Source of the DNA: an uncultured Chitinophagaceae bacterium
GTDB taxonomy: Bacteria > Bacteroidota > Bacteroidia > Chitinophagales > Chitinophagaceae
Length of the DNA: 64,000 bases
Assembly: GCA_938017685.1 (NCBI GenBank)
Contig: CALIIL010000011.1
Span: 1-64,000 of the forward strand
Direction: 5' to 3'
Under the pieces are notes generated by a model, which was given only the letters and a program-made list of their open reading frames with translations, made no database searches and was not told the DNA's origin. Position numbers and translations under genes: made by a program. Positions 34,288 to 42,816 of this stretch are shown one piece after another; position 1 is the first letter of the stretch; each line of letters opens with the position of its first letter.

Positions 34288-34653
34288 TTATGTGGTTTCA
34301 GTTGATTTTTTTAGAGCATTTATTTTATATGCAACCAATGTTATTTTCTCTCTTGTCTTTTTGTATTCGGTTTCCGTTAAGTATTCAAGTTCACGAGCAA
34401 TGATAATATGATTTAAGGTCTCTATTAAACTGCTAAACGCGATTGTGTAAAACCGCGCTTGATCTTTCTTCCCAGATCTTGCTGAGCCTTCGGCAATATT
34501 AGAATTTACAGAATTAGCAGAACGCTTAACTTGAGAAGTCAATCCATATATTTCTTCTTTTGGAAAAGCTTTACTAAGATTATATATTTCAATAGTTAAC
34601 ATTTTAGCATCCTGCCAAACGCTTAGTTTCTCAAATGAAAATACTTTTGTCAT
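34288..34653 (-). CDS. Four-helix-bundle protein (23S rRNA intervening-sequence protein family)
   Basis: A 121-aa all-helical protein: FEKLSVWQDAKMLTIEIYNL, GLTSQVKRSANSVNSNIAEG and ARFYTIAFSSLIETLNHIII. The family (TIGR02436-type, IVP) is named from ORFs inside 23S rRNA intervening sequences, but most members, like this one, lie elsewhere; no function is established. The block RSANSVNSNIAEGSAR is the most conserved part and is intact. It is inserted between rfbA and rfbB, which are normally adjacent, and is bounded by inverted GGTTTAT-type repeats, so gene and repeats look like one mobile or domesticated unit. Confidence 0.88.
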   Translation of the reverse strand: MTKVFSFEKLSVWQDAKMLTIEIYNLSKAFPKEEIYGLTSQVKRSANSVNSNIAEGSARSGKKDQARFYTIAFSSLIETLNHIIIARELEYLTETEYKKTREKITLVAYKINALKKSTETT

Positions 34654-34671
34654 AAAAATAGTAAAACTAAG

Positions 34672-34710
34672 TATAAACCCCTCTAAACATCATAAACTCC
34701 ATAAACCTAT
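34672..34710 (-). repeat. GGTTTAT-type repeat, right edge of the four-helix-bundle unit
   Basis: On the plus strand it reads TATAAACCCCTCTAAACATC followed by ATAAACTCCATAAACCTAT; the reverse complement is the GGTTTATGGAGTTTATGATG type, so it is inverted relative to the copy at 34237-34273. It abuts the rfbB stop codon exactly. Confidence 0.7.
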
Positions 34711-35757
34711 CTAAGAATACATTTTATCATAGTAATTTGCATAATCACCCGATGTTACATTCTCCAACCAATCTTTATTTTCAAAGTACCAATCTATTGT
34801 TTGTGATAATCCTTCTTCGAAGGTTACAGAAGGTGTCCAGCCTAACTCTTTTTCAATTTTTGTTGCGTCAATGGCATAGCGCATATCATGCCCGGCTCTA
34901 TCTTTTACAAAGGTAATTAGCTTTTGTGCGGTGCCAATTTCTCTTCCTAACTTCTCATCCATTTTATCGCATAGTAAGCGCACTAAGTCAATATTACTCC
35001 ATTCATTATGCCCGCCAATATTATAGGTTTCCCCTTCTTTTCCCTTGTACAATATGGTGTCAATAGCCACGGCGTGATCTTTTACAAAGAGCCAGTCACG
35101 CACATTATCACCTTTACCATAAATAGGCAGTGGCTTATCGTTTAGGATATTATTAATCAAGAGCGGGATTAATTTTTCAGGAAAATGATTAGGACCGTAG
35201 TTATTAGAACAATTGCTAATAACGATTGGCATACCATAGGTATGATAAAAGGCACGTACTAAATGATCGCTACTTGCTTTACTTGCCGAGTATGGACTGC
35301 GCGGATCATAAGCCGTATCTTCATAAAAGAAACCAGTCTCACCCAATGAACCATACACTTCATCCGTTGATACGTGATAAAATTTCTTTCCATTATAATT
35401 TCCGTTCCAATGTTTTTTGGCTGCTTGTAACAAATTGCCCGTTCCAATAACATTCGTTTCGACAAAAGCCATAGGATTAGTGATAGATCGATCTACATGG
35501 CTCTCGGCAGCGAGATGAATAATATGTGTAATATCTTTTTCTACAAATATTTTTTCCATTAAAGCACCATCAACAATATCTGCTTTTATGAATTCGTAAT
35601 TCGTTGCTTTTTCAATATCCTTAATATTTTCTAAGTTACCTGCGTAAGTAAGTGCATCCAAATTATAAATGTTGGCATCTGGGTATTGGGTGACCATACG
35701 GCGCACTACATGCGAACCAATAAATCCTGCTCCTCCTGTTATTAAAATATTTTTCAT
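34711..35757 (-). CDS. rfbB: dTDP-glucose 4,6-dehydratase
   Basis: Converts dTDP-glucose to dTDP-4-keto-6-deoxyglucose. NAD motif ITGGAGFIGSHVVRRM, HLAAESHVDRSI, VSTDEVYGSLGETGFF (with the catalytic Asp-Glu pair), SPYSASKASSDHLVRAF (YxxxK), SNNYGPNHFPEKLIPL and GKGDNVRDWLFVKDHA are all RfbB blocks. 348 aa. It is the first gene of the ~16-kb minus-strand operon-like run that continues through rfbA, cys and leg genes to the 2-epimerase. The stop codon borders the inverted repeat of the inserted four-helix-bundle unit. Confidence 0.95.
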   Translation of the reverse strand: MKNILITGGAGFIGSHVVRRMVTQYPDANIYNLDALTYAGNLENIKDIEKATNYEFIKADIVDGALMEKIFVEKDITHIIHLAAESHVDRSITNPMAFVETNVIGTGNLLQAAKKHWNGNYNGKKFYHVSTDEVYGSLGETGFFYEDTAYDPRSPYSASKASSDHLVRAFYHTYGMPIVISNCSNNYGPNHFPEKLIPLLINNILNDKPLPIYGKGDNVRDWLFVKDHAVAIDTILYKGKEGETYNIGGHNEWSNIDLVRLLCDKMDEKLGREIGTAQKLITFVKDRAGHDMRYAIDATKIEKELGWTPSVTFEEGLSQTIDWYFENKDWLENVTSGDYANYYDKMYS

Positions 35758-35829
35758 AAAAATAGAAGTAGTAAAGTTATAGAAAAGGTTCTGACATCTC
35801 GATAGTTATTGGAATAACTGTAATAATTT

Positions 35830-37518
35830 TTATTTAAGTTCACCCTCAGCGCCCACTTTATCTCTGCGCCAAGCTACTTGCTCGGGTAGTTGCTCAGAAA
35901 ATGTATCCCGCAAGATCCATTTGGTCCAACCTTCTTTGATTTTGTAATGGGCAGGTAGTGAAAATATAAAGTCTACTAAATCATGATTTAAATAAGGTAA
36001 GCGTATTTCTACTCCATGTGCCATTGAACTTCTATCAGCATAGCGGAGCAAGGTTTGCAGCTTGCCGGCACTACAATCGTGGCTCAAATGCTCATGGAGG
36101 GTGTTAAAAACATATTTTCTCGGAAAACTATGGCTATGCTCAGCTTGGTAGAGCGTTTTATCAATTTTTGCATGTCTAAACTGGTCTAGCTTTTGCTTCC
36201 AAATTCTAATGTCGGATAGTTTTTCTCCAAAAAGGAGTGACAGCATATTCTGACGTCTAAAGAATTTATAATCGTTGATAATACCGGCTTTGGCTAATTC
36301 ATTAAAGACTTTGAGCTCTTTTTTATAAATGGTCTGATTAAGTGAGCGCATTTCCTTTAAAAAAGTAAAGTAATATGCATGATAACCGGCAAATACTTCA
36401 TCAGCACCTTGTCCGTCAAGTAATACTTTAATCCCATGTTGCTTAGCTAGCTCATATACTTTGTATAATATATAAGGACTTTCGTCAATAACGGGCTCTT
36501 CTTGATTAGACAAAAATTGCTTTTTCTGCGCTTCAAAATCAGCTAAATGCGGCGTTGTTGTAAATGAGCTTACACCAACCTTTTCAACGGTTTTTTGTAT
36601 AAAGGGACTTTCATCTTTGGCAAAGCCTGGAAATACAGCACTAAATGTTTTCAGCTCATTGGAACCAATGCTTGATTGGACTAATGTCGCAATGAGGCTG
36701 CTATCTAAACCGCCGCTTAAGCTGCATCCCACAGCCACATCACTACGTAAGCGACGCGATATGGATTGTTTTAATAGATGACTGAGTTGTTCATTAACTT
36801 CATACGCATTGCCGCTAAATGCGTTATTGCTTATTTGATAATATTGTTCAATGGAATAGGTATTACTTTTTATATCCAAGAGCAAATAATGTGCGTGAGG
36901 CAAGCTGTTGATATTATTGAAAAAAGTAACACTTAAATCGGAAGGGTTACACATAAAACCATAAGCCAAGTAATTATATTCCATGGTCCGGTTAGGGCTT
37001 TTCTCAACACCGGATGCCCAAAGGGCTTTCATTTCACTACCAAAAATGAATTGTCCGTTTTTATGAGAATAATAGAGAGGTTTCTCTCCAAAGCGGTCCC
37101 GAGCACAGAACAGTTGTTCTGTAACTTGGTCATAAATCGCAAAGGCAAACATGCCATCAATCCTAGCTAAACAAGCTGTTCCATAGTGCGCATAGAGTGC
37201 TAGGAGTACTTCAGTATCTGTATTGGTATGGAATTGTTGCCCTTGCTCAACCAAATCTTGGCGTAACTCTAGGTAATTGTATATTTCTCCATTGAATGTA
37301 ATGGTATAACGGCTTTGGTAATGCATAGGCTGTGCTCCTATGTCGGATGTTTCAATAATAGACAAGCGACGATGCGCTAAACCTACATTTCCACTTGCAT
37401 CAAGCCATTGTCCTTCGCCATCAGGTCCGCGGTGCGCTATGGCATCACTCATTTTTTTGAGGGTTACCAATCCGTTCTCAAGCTTATTTTGCAATACTAT
37501 ACCTGCTATTCCGCACAT
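35830..37518 (-). CDS. asnB: Glutamine-hydrolysing asparagine synthase-like amidotransferase
   Basis: Class II glutamine amidotransferase plus synthetase domain, 562 aa. Start ATG 37518 puts the catalytic Cys at position 2 (MCGIAGIVLQ). The N-terminal domain has AHRGPDGEG, AHRRLSI, FNGEIYNYLELR and NTDTEVLLAL; the C-terminal domain has the PP-loop SLSGGLDSSLIATL, LLDGQGADEVFAGY and RLPYLNHDLVDF. It could be the housekeeping asparagine synthase or an amidotransferase that converts a glycan uronic acid to the amide (WbpS/WbmE-type proteins share the fold). The position at the edge of a locus with WlbA/WlbB-like uronic-acid enzymes makes the second option worth keeping. Confidence 0.85.
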   Translation of the reverse strand: MCGIAGIVLQNKLENGLVTLKKMSDAIAHRGPDGEGQWLDASGNVGLAHRRLSIIETSDIGAQPMHYQSRYTITFNGEIYNYLELRQDLVEQGQQFHTNTDTEVLLALYAHYGTACLARIDGMFAFAIYDQVTEQLFCARDRFGEKPLYYSHKNGQFIFGSEMKALWASGVEKSPNRTMEYNYLAYGFMCNPSDLSVTFFNNINSLPHAHYLLLDIKSNTYSIEQYYQISNNAFSGNAYEVNEQLSHLLKQSISRRLRSDVAVGCSLSGGLDSSLIATLVQSSIGSNELKTFSAVFPGFAKDESPFIQKTVEKVGVSSFTTTPHLADFEAQKKQFLSNQEEPVIDESPYILYKVYELAKQHGIKVLLDGQGADEVFAGYHAYYFTFLKEMRSLNQTIYKKELKVFNELAKAGIINDYKFFRRQNMLSLLFGEKLSDIRIWKQKLDQFRHAKIDKTLYQAEHSHSFPRKYVFNTLHEHLSHDCSAGKLQTLLRYADRSSMAHGVEIRLPYLNHDLVDFIFSLPAHYKIKEGWTKWILRDTFSEQLPEQVAWRRDKVGAEGELK

Positions 37519-37691
37519 GTAGCACAAATGTCAATTTTTCATTGGACAAATGGTAAAAAAAGCGAAGGTTTATCCTAATATTTTAAGCTTAAACTTTTCT
37601 TGTCTAAGTCAGTATTCATAAAGGTTTGGCTGGATAGTGCATATATCGTGTGCTCTTTCTGGAAATTATTTATAATTTGACATTTAAATAT

Positions 37692-37723
37692 TTGTGATTT
37701 TCCACAATGCAGACTTACATTTG
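37692..37723 (+). promoter_or_regulatory. Promoter of the atpB-E-F-H operon
   Basis: TTG at 37692-37694 and TACATTTG at 37716-37723 are 21 bases apart, within the range seen for TTG/TAnnTTTG promoters. Transcription would begin near 37730, which argues for the GTG at 37747 as translation start. Confidence 0.75.
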
Positions 37724-37746
37724 CGCCGAAATTGAAACATCACTCT

Positions 37747-38808
37747 GTGAAGAAACAAATTTTCATAACAATCCTCAGCATTTTCGCCTTCTTGGCTATG
37801 CCAGCCTTGAGCTCGGCCAACCCGCATGGCGATGCACATGAGGAAAAAGAGGGTTTAGATATCAAAGGTGAGATTTTTGGTCACATCCGTGATGCACACG
37901 ATTGGCATATAACAACCATCGGTGAAAACCACATTACTATTCCATTACCTATTATATTGTTTCAACCTGGTAAGGGTTTGGATGTTTTTATGTCTTCAGC
38001 TTTTCATCATGGACAAGAGTCACATGAGGGTTATGCTTTAGATCATACATCGGGTAAGATTGTTGCAGAAAATGGTGCTGACTTTTACGATATATCAATG
38101 ACACGAAATGTAATATCTATGATATTATCTATTCTGTTCATGTTATGGTTATTTATTGGCATAGCAAGAAAGTATAAAAGTGGTCAAGGCTTAAGTTCAG
38201 CACCGAAAGGAATACAGAATGCAGTAGAATCCGTTATTGGGTTTATAAGAGAGTCTGTTGCTGAACCTAACTTAGGTAAAGGAGAGTATAGAAAATATAT
38301 GCCTTTCTTATTGACGCTGTTTTTCTTCATTTGGATTAATAACATTTTTGGTCTAATCCCTTTTCCTCCTGGATCGGTTAATGTAATGGGTAATATTGCT
38401 GTAACTTTAGTGCTAGCATTAATGTTCTTTGTGGTTATGTTAGCTAATTCTAAAAAGGCATTTTGGGTGCATATGTTCAACCCTCCTGGAGTACCATTAG
38501 GCATTAAGTTTATTTTAGTACCGATTGAGATTATTTCAAACTTAGTTATCAAACCTGCTGCATTGGCAATACGTTTATTTGCTAATATTTTTGCAGGGCA
38601 CGCTATTATCTTGAGTATTATCTTATTAATATTCATTTTTGGTCAATTAAGCAGTATTGCTGGTTGGGCTTTTGTACCAGTATCCATTGGGTTCTCGGTA
38701 TTTATGTTTTTCTTGGAGCTGTTGGTTGCGGCTATCCAAGCCTTTATATTTACTAACCTGGCCGCGGTGTTCATAGGACAAGCCATTGAAGATCACGACC
38801 ATCATTAA
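37747..38808 (+). CDS. atpB: ATP synthase F0 subunit a
   Basis: Forms the proton half-channels beside the c-ring. The protein has an N-terminal signal-like segment (KKQIFITILSIFAFLAMPAL), a His/Glu/Asp-rich periplasmic stretch (~20-110) seen in Bacteroidota AtpB, then about six membrane helices. PAALAIRLFANIFAGH carries the essential Arg, and VAAIQAFIFTNLAAVFIG closes the protein. No ATG is available: TTG 37732 and GTG 37747 are in frame, and I choose GTG because it yields a MKKQ-type signal start and a ~17-base leader from the promoter. 353 aa. Confidence 0.93.
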   Translation: MKKQIFITILSIFAFLAMPALSSANPHGDAHEEKEGLDIKGEIFGHIRDAHDWHITTIGENHITIPLPIILFQPGKGLDVFMSSAFHHGQESHEGYALDHTSGKIVAENGADFYDISMTRNVISMILSILFMLWLFIGIARKYKSGQGLSSAPKGIQNAVESVIGFIRESVAEPNLGKGEYRKYMPFLLTLFFFIWINNIFGLIPFPPGSVNVMGNIAVTLVLALMFFVVMLANSKKAFWVHMFNPPGVPLGIKFILVPIEIISNLVIKPAALAIRLFANIFAGHAIILSIILLIFIFGQLSSIAGWAFVPVSIGFSVFMFFLELLVAAIQAFIFTNLAAVFIGQAIEDHDHH

Positions 38809-38837
38809 ATCGTTTATTTTTAAAATCAATATATAAC

Positions 38838-39080
38838 ATGGAATTATTAACAGTATTATTAGATGGAATGGCAGCAGCCGGTGGAGCTATAGGTGCAGGT
38901 ATTGCAGCTTTAGGCGCAGGTGTTGGTGTAGGTCAAATTGGTAAAGCTGCATTGGAATCAATGGCTCGCCAACCAGAAATTTCTGGTGACCTTCGTTCGA
39001 ACATGATTCTTGCAGCTGCATTGGTTGAGGGTGTTGCCCTTTTCGGTGTAATCGCAGGTATCTTGGCTATCGTTCTTTAA
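38838..39080 (+). CDS. atpE: ATP synthase F0 subunit c
   Basis: Two-helix proteolipid (80 aa) forming the rotor ring. Helix 1 is glycine-rich (AAAGGAIGAGIAALGAGVGVG), the polar loop is ARQPEIS, and helix 2 carries the ion-binding Glu64 in AALVEGVALFGV. The residue after Glu64 is Gly rather than the Ser of sodium-binding rings, so proton coupling is likely. A strong hairpin follows the gene at 39105-39130 and may raise its expression above that of atpF. Confidence 0.95.
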   Translation: MELLTVLLDGMAAAGGAIGAGIAALGAGVGVGQIGKAALESMARQPEISGDLRSNMILAAALVEGVALFGVIAGILAIVL

Positions 39081-39104
39081 GCCTAACAACATATAACTAT
39101 TAGG

Positions 39105-39130
39105 CTCATCCTGGTTTCGGCCAGGATGAG
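39105..39130 (+). other. Strong intercistronic hairpin between atpE and atpF
   Basis: CTCATCCTGG (39105-39114) pairs perfectly with CCAGGATGAG (39121-39130) around a 6-base TTTCGG loop. An additional GCCTAA/TTAGGC pair (39081-39086 with 39100-39105) lies just upstream. No T-run follows, so it is more likely an mRNA-stabilising or partial-termination element than a full terminator. Confidence 0.75.
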
Positions 39131-39177
39131 TTAGATGGTATTTAGAACAAAAAAAATTAACGTAATTAAATAAAATT

Positions 39178-39672
39178 ATGGAATTATTATTACCAGACTT
39201 TGGTCTCTTTCTTTGGACGCTTATAGCGTTCTTGATATTCTTTTTCTTATTGAAAAAGTTTGCTTGGAAACCTATACTTGGTGCGCTCGAAGAGCGTGAA
39301 AGTGGTATTGCTGATAGCATTGCTACTGCTGAGCGAGTAAAGAAGGAAATGGCTGACATGAAAGCTGAGAACGAAACATTATTGAGCGAAGCAAGAGCTG
39401 AGCGTACATTAATGATCAAGGAAGCGAAGGAAACCAAAGACAAAATGATTGCTGAAGCTAAGGATGAGGCTAAAAGTGAAGCGGCAAAAGTAATTGCTGA
39501 TGCACGTGTTCAAATTGAGAATGAAAAAATGGCTGCTTTGACCGACGTGAAAAATCAAGTAGGTAACTTAGTTATTGAAGTCAGTGAAAAAGTGTTGCGT
39601 AAGGAATTGAGTGACAAAAGAGCACAAGAAAATTATATAAGCCAATTAGCGTCAGAGATAAAACTCAACTAA
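39178..39672 (+). CDS. atpF: ATP synthase F0 subunit b
   Basis: Peripheral stalk subunit, 164 aa. A single N-terminal membrane helix (LLPDFGLFLWTLIAFLIFFFLLKKF, residues ~4-28) leads to a long charged helix (RVKKEMADMKAENETLLSEA...) typical of the dimeric coiled-coil stalk. FAWKPILGALEERE right after the membrane segment is the family's conserved joint. Located 97 bases after atpE, beyond the intercistronic hairpin. Confidence 0.94.
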   Translation: MELLLPDFGLFLWTLIAFLIFFFLLKKFAWKPILGALEERESGIADSIATAERVKKEMADMKAENETLLSEARAERTLMIKEAKETKDKMIAEAKDEAKSEAAKVIADARVQIENEKMAALTDVKNQVGNLVIEVSEKVLRKELSDKRAQENYISQLASEIKLN

Positions 39673-39717
39673 TACCGCAGGTATGAATTTGAAAAATAAA
39701 TATTAAGGAAAATTCTA

Positions 39718-40284
39718 ATGAGAAACCCAAGACTTGCCACACGATATGCTAAATCAATTATGGACCTTGCTCAAGAGCGTGGTCAAGTAAAAGAGGTACA
39801 TGAAAGTATTGATTCTTTGGCAAAAGCAATTGGTGAGAATAGAGAGTTGGCCCTATTATTTAAAAGTCCTATCATCAAGTCTGATGCAAAAAGTAAGATG
39901 GTAGCGCCTATTATGGATAAGCTTGGAAGTGATGAGCTTACTCGTGGTTTCGTAAACTTGGTTATTGCTAAAAAAAGAGATTTCTTCCTAGCTGAAATAT
40001 TAGTTGCATTTCAAGATTTATACAAAGAGCAAAATAATATTGCTACCGTAAATCTTACCGTGGCTCATGACTTAGCTCCGGAGCTAAGAACAAAACTAGA
40101 GCAAGCTATTAAATCTCAGTTGGAAGGCAAAGAGATAGACTTGCATATTGATGTGAAAGAAAGTTTGATTGGAGGTTTTGTGCTAGAAAGCAATAATAAA
40201 ATGTTTGATGCAAGCATTGCACGAGATTTAAAAGATATTAAGAGCCAGTTCATGAAGAACATTTACGTTCCGAACATTAAATAA
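39718..40284 (+). CDS. atpH: ATP synthase F1 subunit delta
   Basis: Links the b stalk to the F1 head; 188 aa. N-terminal ATRYAKSIMDLAQERGQVKEV is the helical OSCP/delta domain, and the C-terminal IDLHIDVKESLIGGFVLESNNKMFDASI matches the family's conserved GG-x-x motif. It is the last gene of this cluster: a terminator follows at 40309-40340, whereas in most Bacteroidota atpA and atpG come next. atpA is found on the opposite strand at 47.5 kb. Confidence 0.93.
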   Translation: MRNPRLATRYAKSIMDLAQERGQVKEVHESIDSLAKAIGENRELALLFKSPIIKSDAKSKMVAPIMDKLGSDELTRGFVNLVIAKKRDFFLAEILVAFQDLYKEQNNIATVNLTVAHDLAPELRTKLEQAIKSQLEGKEIDLHIDVKESLIGGFVLESNNKMFDASIARDLKDIKSQFMKNIYVPNIK

Positions 40285-40308
40285 TATAGCCTACTAACAA
40301 TATTATTG

Positions 40309-40340
40309 AAGCCGCATTTTCTATGCGGCTTTTTTATTTT
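40309..40340 (+). terminator. Rho-independent terminator of atpB-E-F-H
   Basis: AAGCCGCA (40309-40316) pairs with TGCGGCTT (40324-40331), followed by a T-run to ~40340. The hairpin overlaps the stop codon region of the convergent hydrolase gene and may serve both strands. Confidence 0.9.
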
Positions 40341-41185
40341 AGAGAACGAATTCTATTCTTTACTTCCTCATACTTCTCCCAAGGAATAAAATGGTTGCCG
40401 CCATCAATTTTTATAATAGAAAGCTGTGAGGTGTCAAATTGCGTTTTAAGATATTGCACATTGGGTTCGCAGGGTACCATATTATCGTCTGTGCCATAAA
40501 TACCCATAATCGGTGTTTTTATCTTGGCTAAGCCGCTTTCATACTTTTTTAAATCATCCTTTAACCAAAGCAGTTCTAGAATACCTTGTTGGAACGAACC
40601 AGGAGTAATCCAGTTTAAGATTGGACTACTAAATAGGTTTAACTGCCATTCTTCTTTCTCGGCAGTAGGACAAACGCTACCAGCAAGAATAATACAACGC
40701 TCGTAAAGCGAATCGTTATCTGCACATAGTTGCAATACGAGCGGCCCTCCGTAGCTATGACCGATCAATGTAATTGCTTCTCCCGCTAATTTATTTTTTA
40801 CAAAGGCAGATATGATTTGGCTTTGTTCAAATAGGTTTTTGGCTTGGCCATAATTACTTTGACCAAAGCCGGGTCTGTCTATACTGATGAGTTGATAATC
40901 TTGATGCCAAGTACTATCCATAAAATAATCCCAAGCAAAATCCCAACTGCCAGGTGAACCATGAACAAATAGTAGTACAGGTTTGTTCTTATTGCCGATA
41001 CTTAGGTAGTGCAAGTTGTTGTCCTTAAACTTAAAATGATTGGTTTCTAGCTTAAAACCTTTTTGTTCAAAAGCGGCGATTGAATCAACATCGTTTTGCC
41101 AGAATACAAATAAGTATGGATTGATGATTGCCCAAAGTATTAGAATGAGCAAGCTGGAGAGAGCTATTTTATTTAGTCTTGTCAA
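40334..41185 (-). CDS. Alpha/beta hydrolase with N-terminal membrane anchor
   Basis: 283-aa hydrolase. Residues ~8-28 are hydrophobic (signal anchor), so the catalytic domain is probably periplasmic. Alpha/beta-fold marks: LLFVHGSPGSWDFAW (oxyanion HG), LISIDRPGFGQSNYG, LIGHSYGGPLVL with the nucleophile Ser, GIYGTDDNMVP with the acid Asp, and GGNHFIPWE with the catalytic His. The triad is complete. Substrate unknown. It follows the GT-C-like membrane gene by 9 bases and is likely co-transcribed with it. Confidence 0.85.
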   Translation of the reverse strand: MTRLNKIALSSLLILILWAIINPYLFVFWQNDVDSIAAFEQKGFKLETNHFKFKDNNLHYLSIGNKNKPVLLFVHGSPGSWDFAWDYFMDSTWHQDYQLISIDRPGFGQSNYGQAKNLFEQSQIISAFVKNKLAGEAITLIGHSYGGPLVLQLCADNDSLYERCIILAGSVCPTAEKEEWQLNLFSSPILNWITPGSFQQGILELLWLKDDLKKYESGLAKIKTPIMGIYGTDDNMVPCEPNVQYLKTQFDTSQLSIIKIDGGNHFIPWEKYEEVKNRIRSLK

Positions 41186-41194
41186 TTAATATTG

Positions 41195-42691
41195 CTAATT
41201 TTCTGTCTTGATATCTTGAGGCCAGTATATGGTATAATTTTCTAGATTTTTAGATTTGAACTTTCTCGTCAAAAAGCTATTCCATCTATGTTCTCGGCGT
41301 AATACTATTTTATCAATTTGATACTTCTTTAAATCAGTATAGAAAGCAGTTGTGTCTTTTCTAAAAGTATAATAATTCATATTTCCATTGATATAATATT
41401 GTCTATCATAACTAAGGAGGTTAGCTATTTCATCATTGTAAATAACTTGGTCCTTAGCCTGGAGATATGGTGTTAGTTGTTTTTTACTTTCTGTTTTTGC
41501 AGTGTAGTTTAGTTTTTCGGATGTGTTATGTATGCTTTGATTAATATTTTTAATATGCAAGTAGCTGCTTAGGATAATTATAGGGCTTAGGAATAAGAGT
41601 ACTTTCTTATTTGTAAAGCAAAGAACAGCAAGCAGTACCAATGAGCCAAGGATATAACGCTCTTCAACAAGGACAAAAGAGTATATGCCCACGGCGGCTG
41701 TGGCAAATAAAAATATAGGCAGGACAGAGTTGATTTCTTTTCTTTTTATAATCACGGACCAAGCGCCTAGAATTAATCCAAAGAACACAATAGGGATATA
41801 TTTTAACCTTCGGAAAAAACCAACAATCTGCGTTTGGAATATGTCTATTCCTTTGCCAATACCATAATTACTTTCATAATTATAAGTTCCTGCTTCACAC
41901 AAGCACAAGGGCAAGTCTTCCCATGAGAAGTAAGCATACTCATGTGGTTTTGGTGCCAAAGACATGGTGCTGGCTATATCAATATCTTGTAATGAATACA
42001 GTACATTAAAGTTGTAACTGGCACTAGACGTTATTTCCCAAAGGCCATATTTAGAATAACAAAGCGCCAACCACGAAAATGTAAGTATAGCAATGGTCAG
42101 AATATATTTGACAAATAGGCTTGCTGCTTTTCTATCATTTGCCATGCGCTGAATATATAAAATGCAAATAGGGAGTAGGCAGATAAATAGGAAAGCATAC
42201 TTGCTAAAAAAACAAGCAAAATGCAGGAGCGCTAAACTGAAGGGTTTTTGTAATAAGTCTTTAAAACTAATATGATAAACCAAGGCCAGAAAAAAAGCAA
42301 AGGAAGGAACATCGGCCAAGAGGCTAAATGAATACAAGGAAAGAAATAAAGCAATCTCAATGCAGAAAATTACAGGAAATATTGAAACGCGTTTTTCTCC
42401 TAATAATCGAATGGAGATCTTAGCAGTATAAAGTATGACAAAAAATGAAATGAGATTTAGCATGCGCGCACCTTCAAAAAAACTAAAGCCTAATTTATAA
42501 AGTATGGCAAGCTCAATAGAAAAAAATGGAGACCAATAGGAATTAATGGCTTCTTGAAAATGCCCGCGGGCATAATGCTCAGCTATAGAAAAATAAGACA
42601 ATTCATCGCCAAGAATTAAAATAGGGTTGTCGTTGAAAACCATATAAAATGTAAACCACGATAAATGGAATGAATAAAGCCAACCACACAA
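41195..42691 (-). CDS. Polytopic GT-C-fold-like membrane protein
   Basis: About 498 aa with ~10 membrane helices followed by a soluble C-terminal part (residues ~400-498). The segment ILGDELSYFSIAEHYARGHF after the first helix has the acidic pair and spacing of GT39/ArnT/PMT-type glycosyltransferases using polyprenyl-phosphate sugars, which is why I suggest GT-C, but conservation is weak. The start is uncertain: TTG 42691 keeps the first helix, while the first ATG (42643) would begin immediately before ILGDE and remove it, so TTG or another upstream start is preferred. Target unknown. Confidence 0.6.
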   Translation of the reverse strand: MCGWLYSFHLSWFTFYMVFNDNPILILGDELSYFSIAEHYARGHFQEAINSYWSPFFSIELAILYKLGFSFFEGARMLNLISFFVILYTAKISIRLLGEKRVSIFPVIFCIEIALFLSLYSFSLLADVPSFAFFLALVYHISFKDLLQKPFSLALLHFACFFSKYAFLFICLLPICILYIQRMANDRKAASLFVKYILTIAILTFSWLALCYSKYGLWEITSSASYNFNVLYSLQDIDIASTMSLAPKPHEYAYFSWEDLPLCLCEAGTYNYESNYGIGKGIDIFQTQIVGFFRRLKYIPIVFFGLILGAWSVIIKRKEINSVLPIFLFATAAVGIYSFVLVEERYILGSLVLLAVLCFTNKKVLLFLSPIIILSSYLHIKNINQSIHNTSEKLNYTAKTESKKQLTPYLQAKDQVIYNDEIANLLSYDRQYYINGNMNYYTFRKDTTAFYTDLKKYQIDKIVLRREHRWNSFLTRKFKSKNLENYTIYWPQDIKTEN

Positions 42692-42729
42692 ATCGTTGAT
42701 GGAAGATTTCTTTATTGAGTTGACTATAT

Positions 42730-42758
42730 ATTTTTGAAAAAATCAGTGCTTCAAAAAT
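42730..42758 (-). terminator. AT-rich hairpin downstream of the TonB-domain gene
   Basis: ATTTTTGAA (42730-42738) pairs perfectly with TTCAAAAAT (42750-42758). It lies ~60 bases past the stop of the minus-strand TonB-domain gene and could end its transcript, although the stem is only A/T-rich. Confidence 0.5.
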
Positions 42759-42816
42759 ATTGAATTATTGAGCTATTATCAATAGTATTTCTACAGAGTA
42801 AAAAACTGAAGACTAT

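Noticed and set aside
38184-39443. Two minus-strand open frames of 150 and 161 codons
   Set aside because: They lie wholly antisense to atpB, atpE and atpF, whose identity is certain, so they are shadows.
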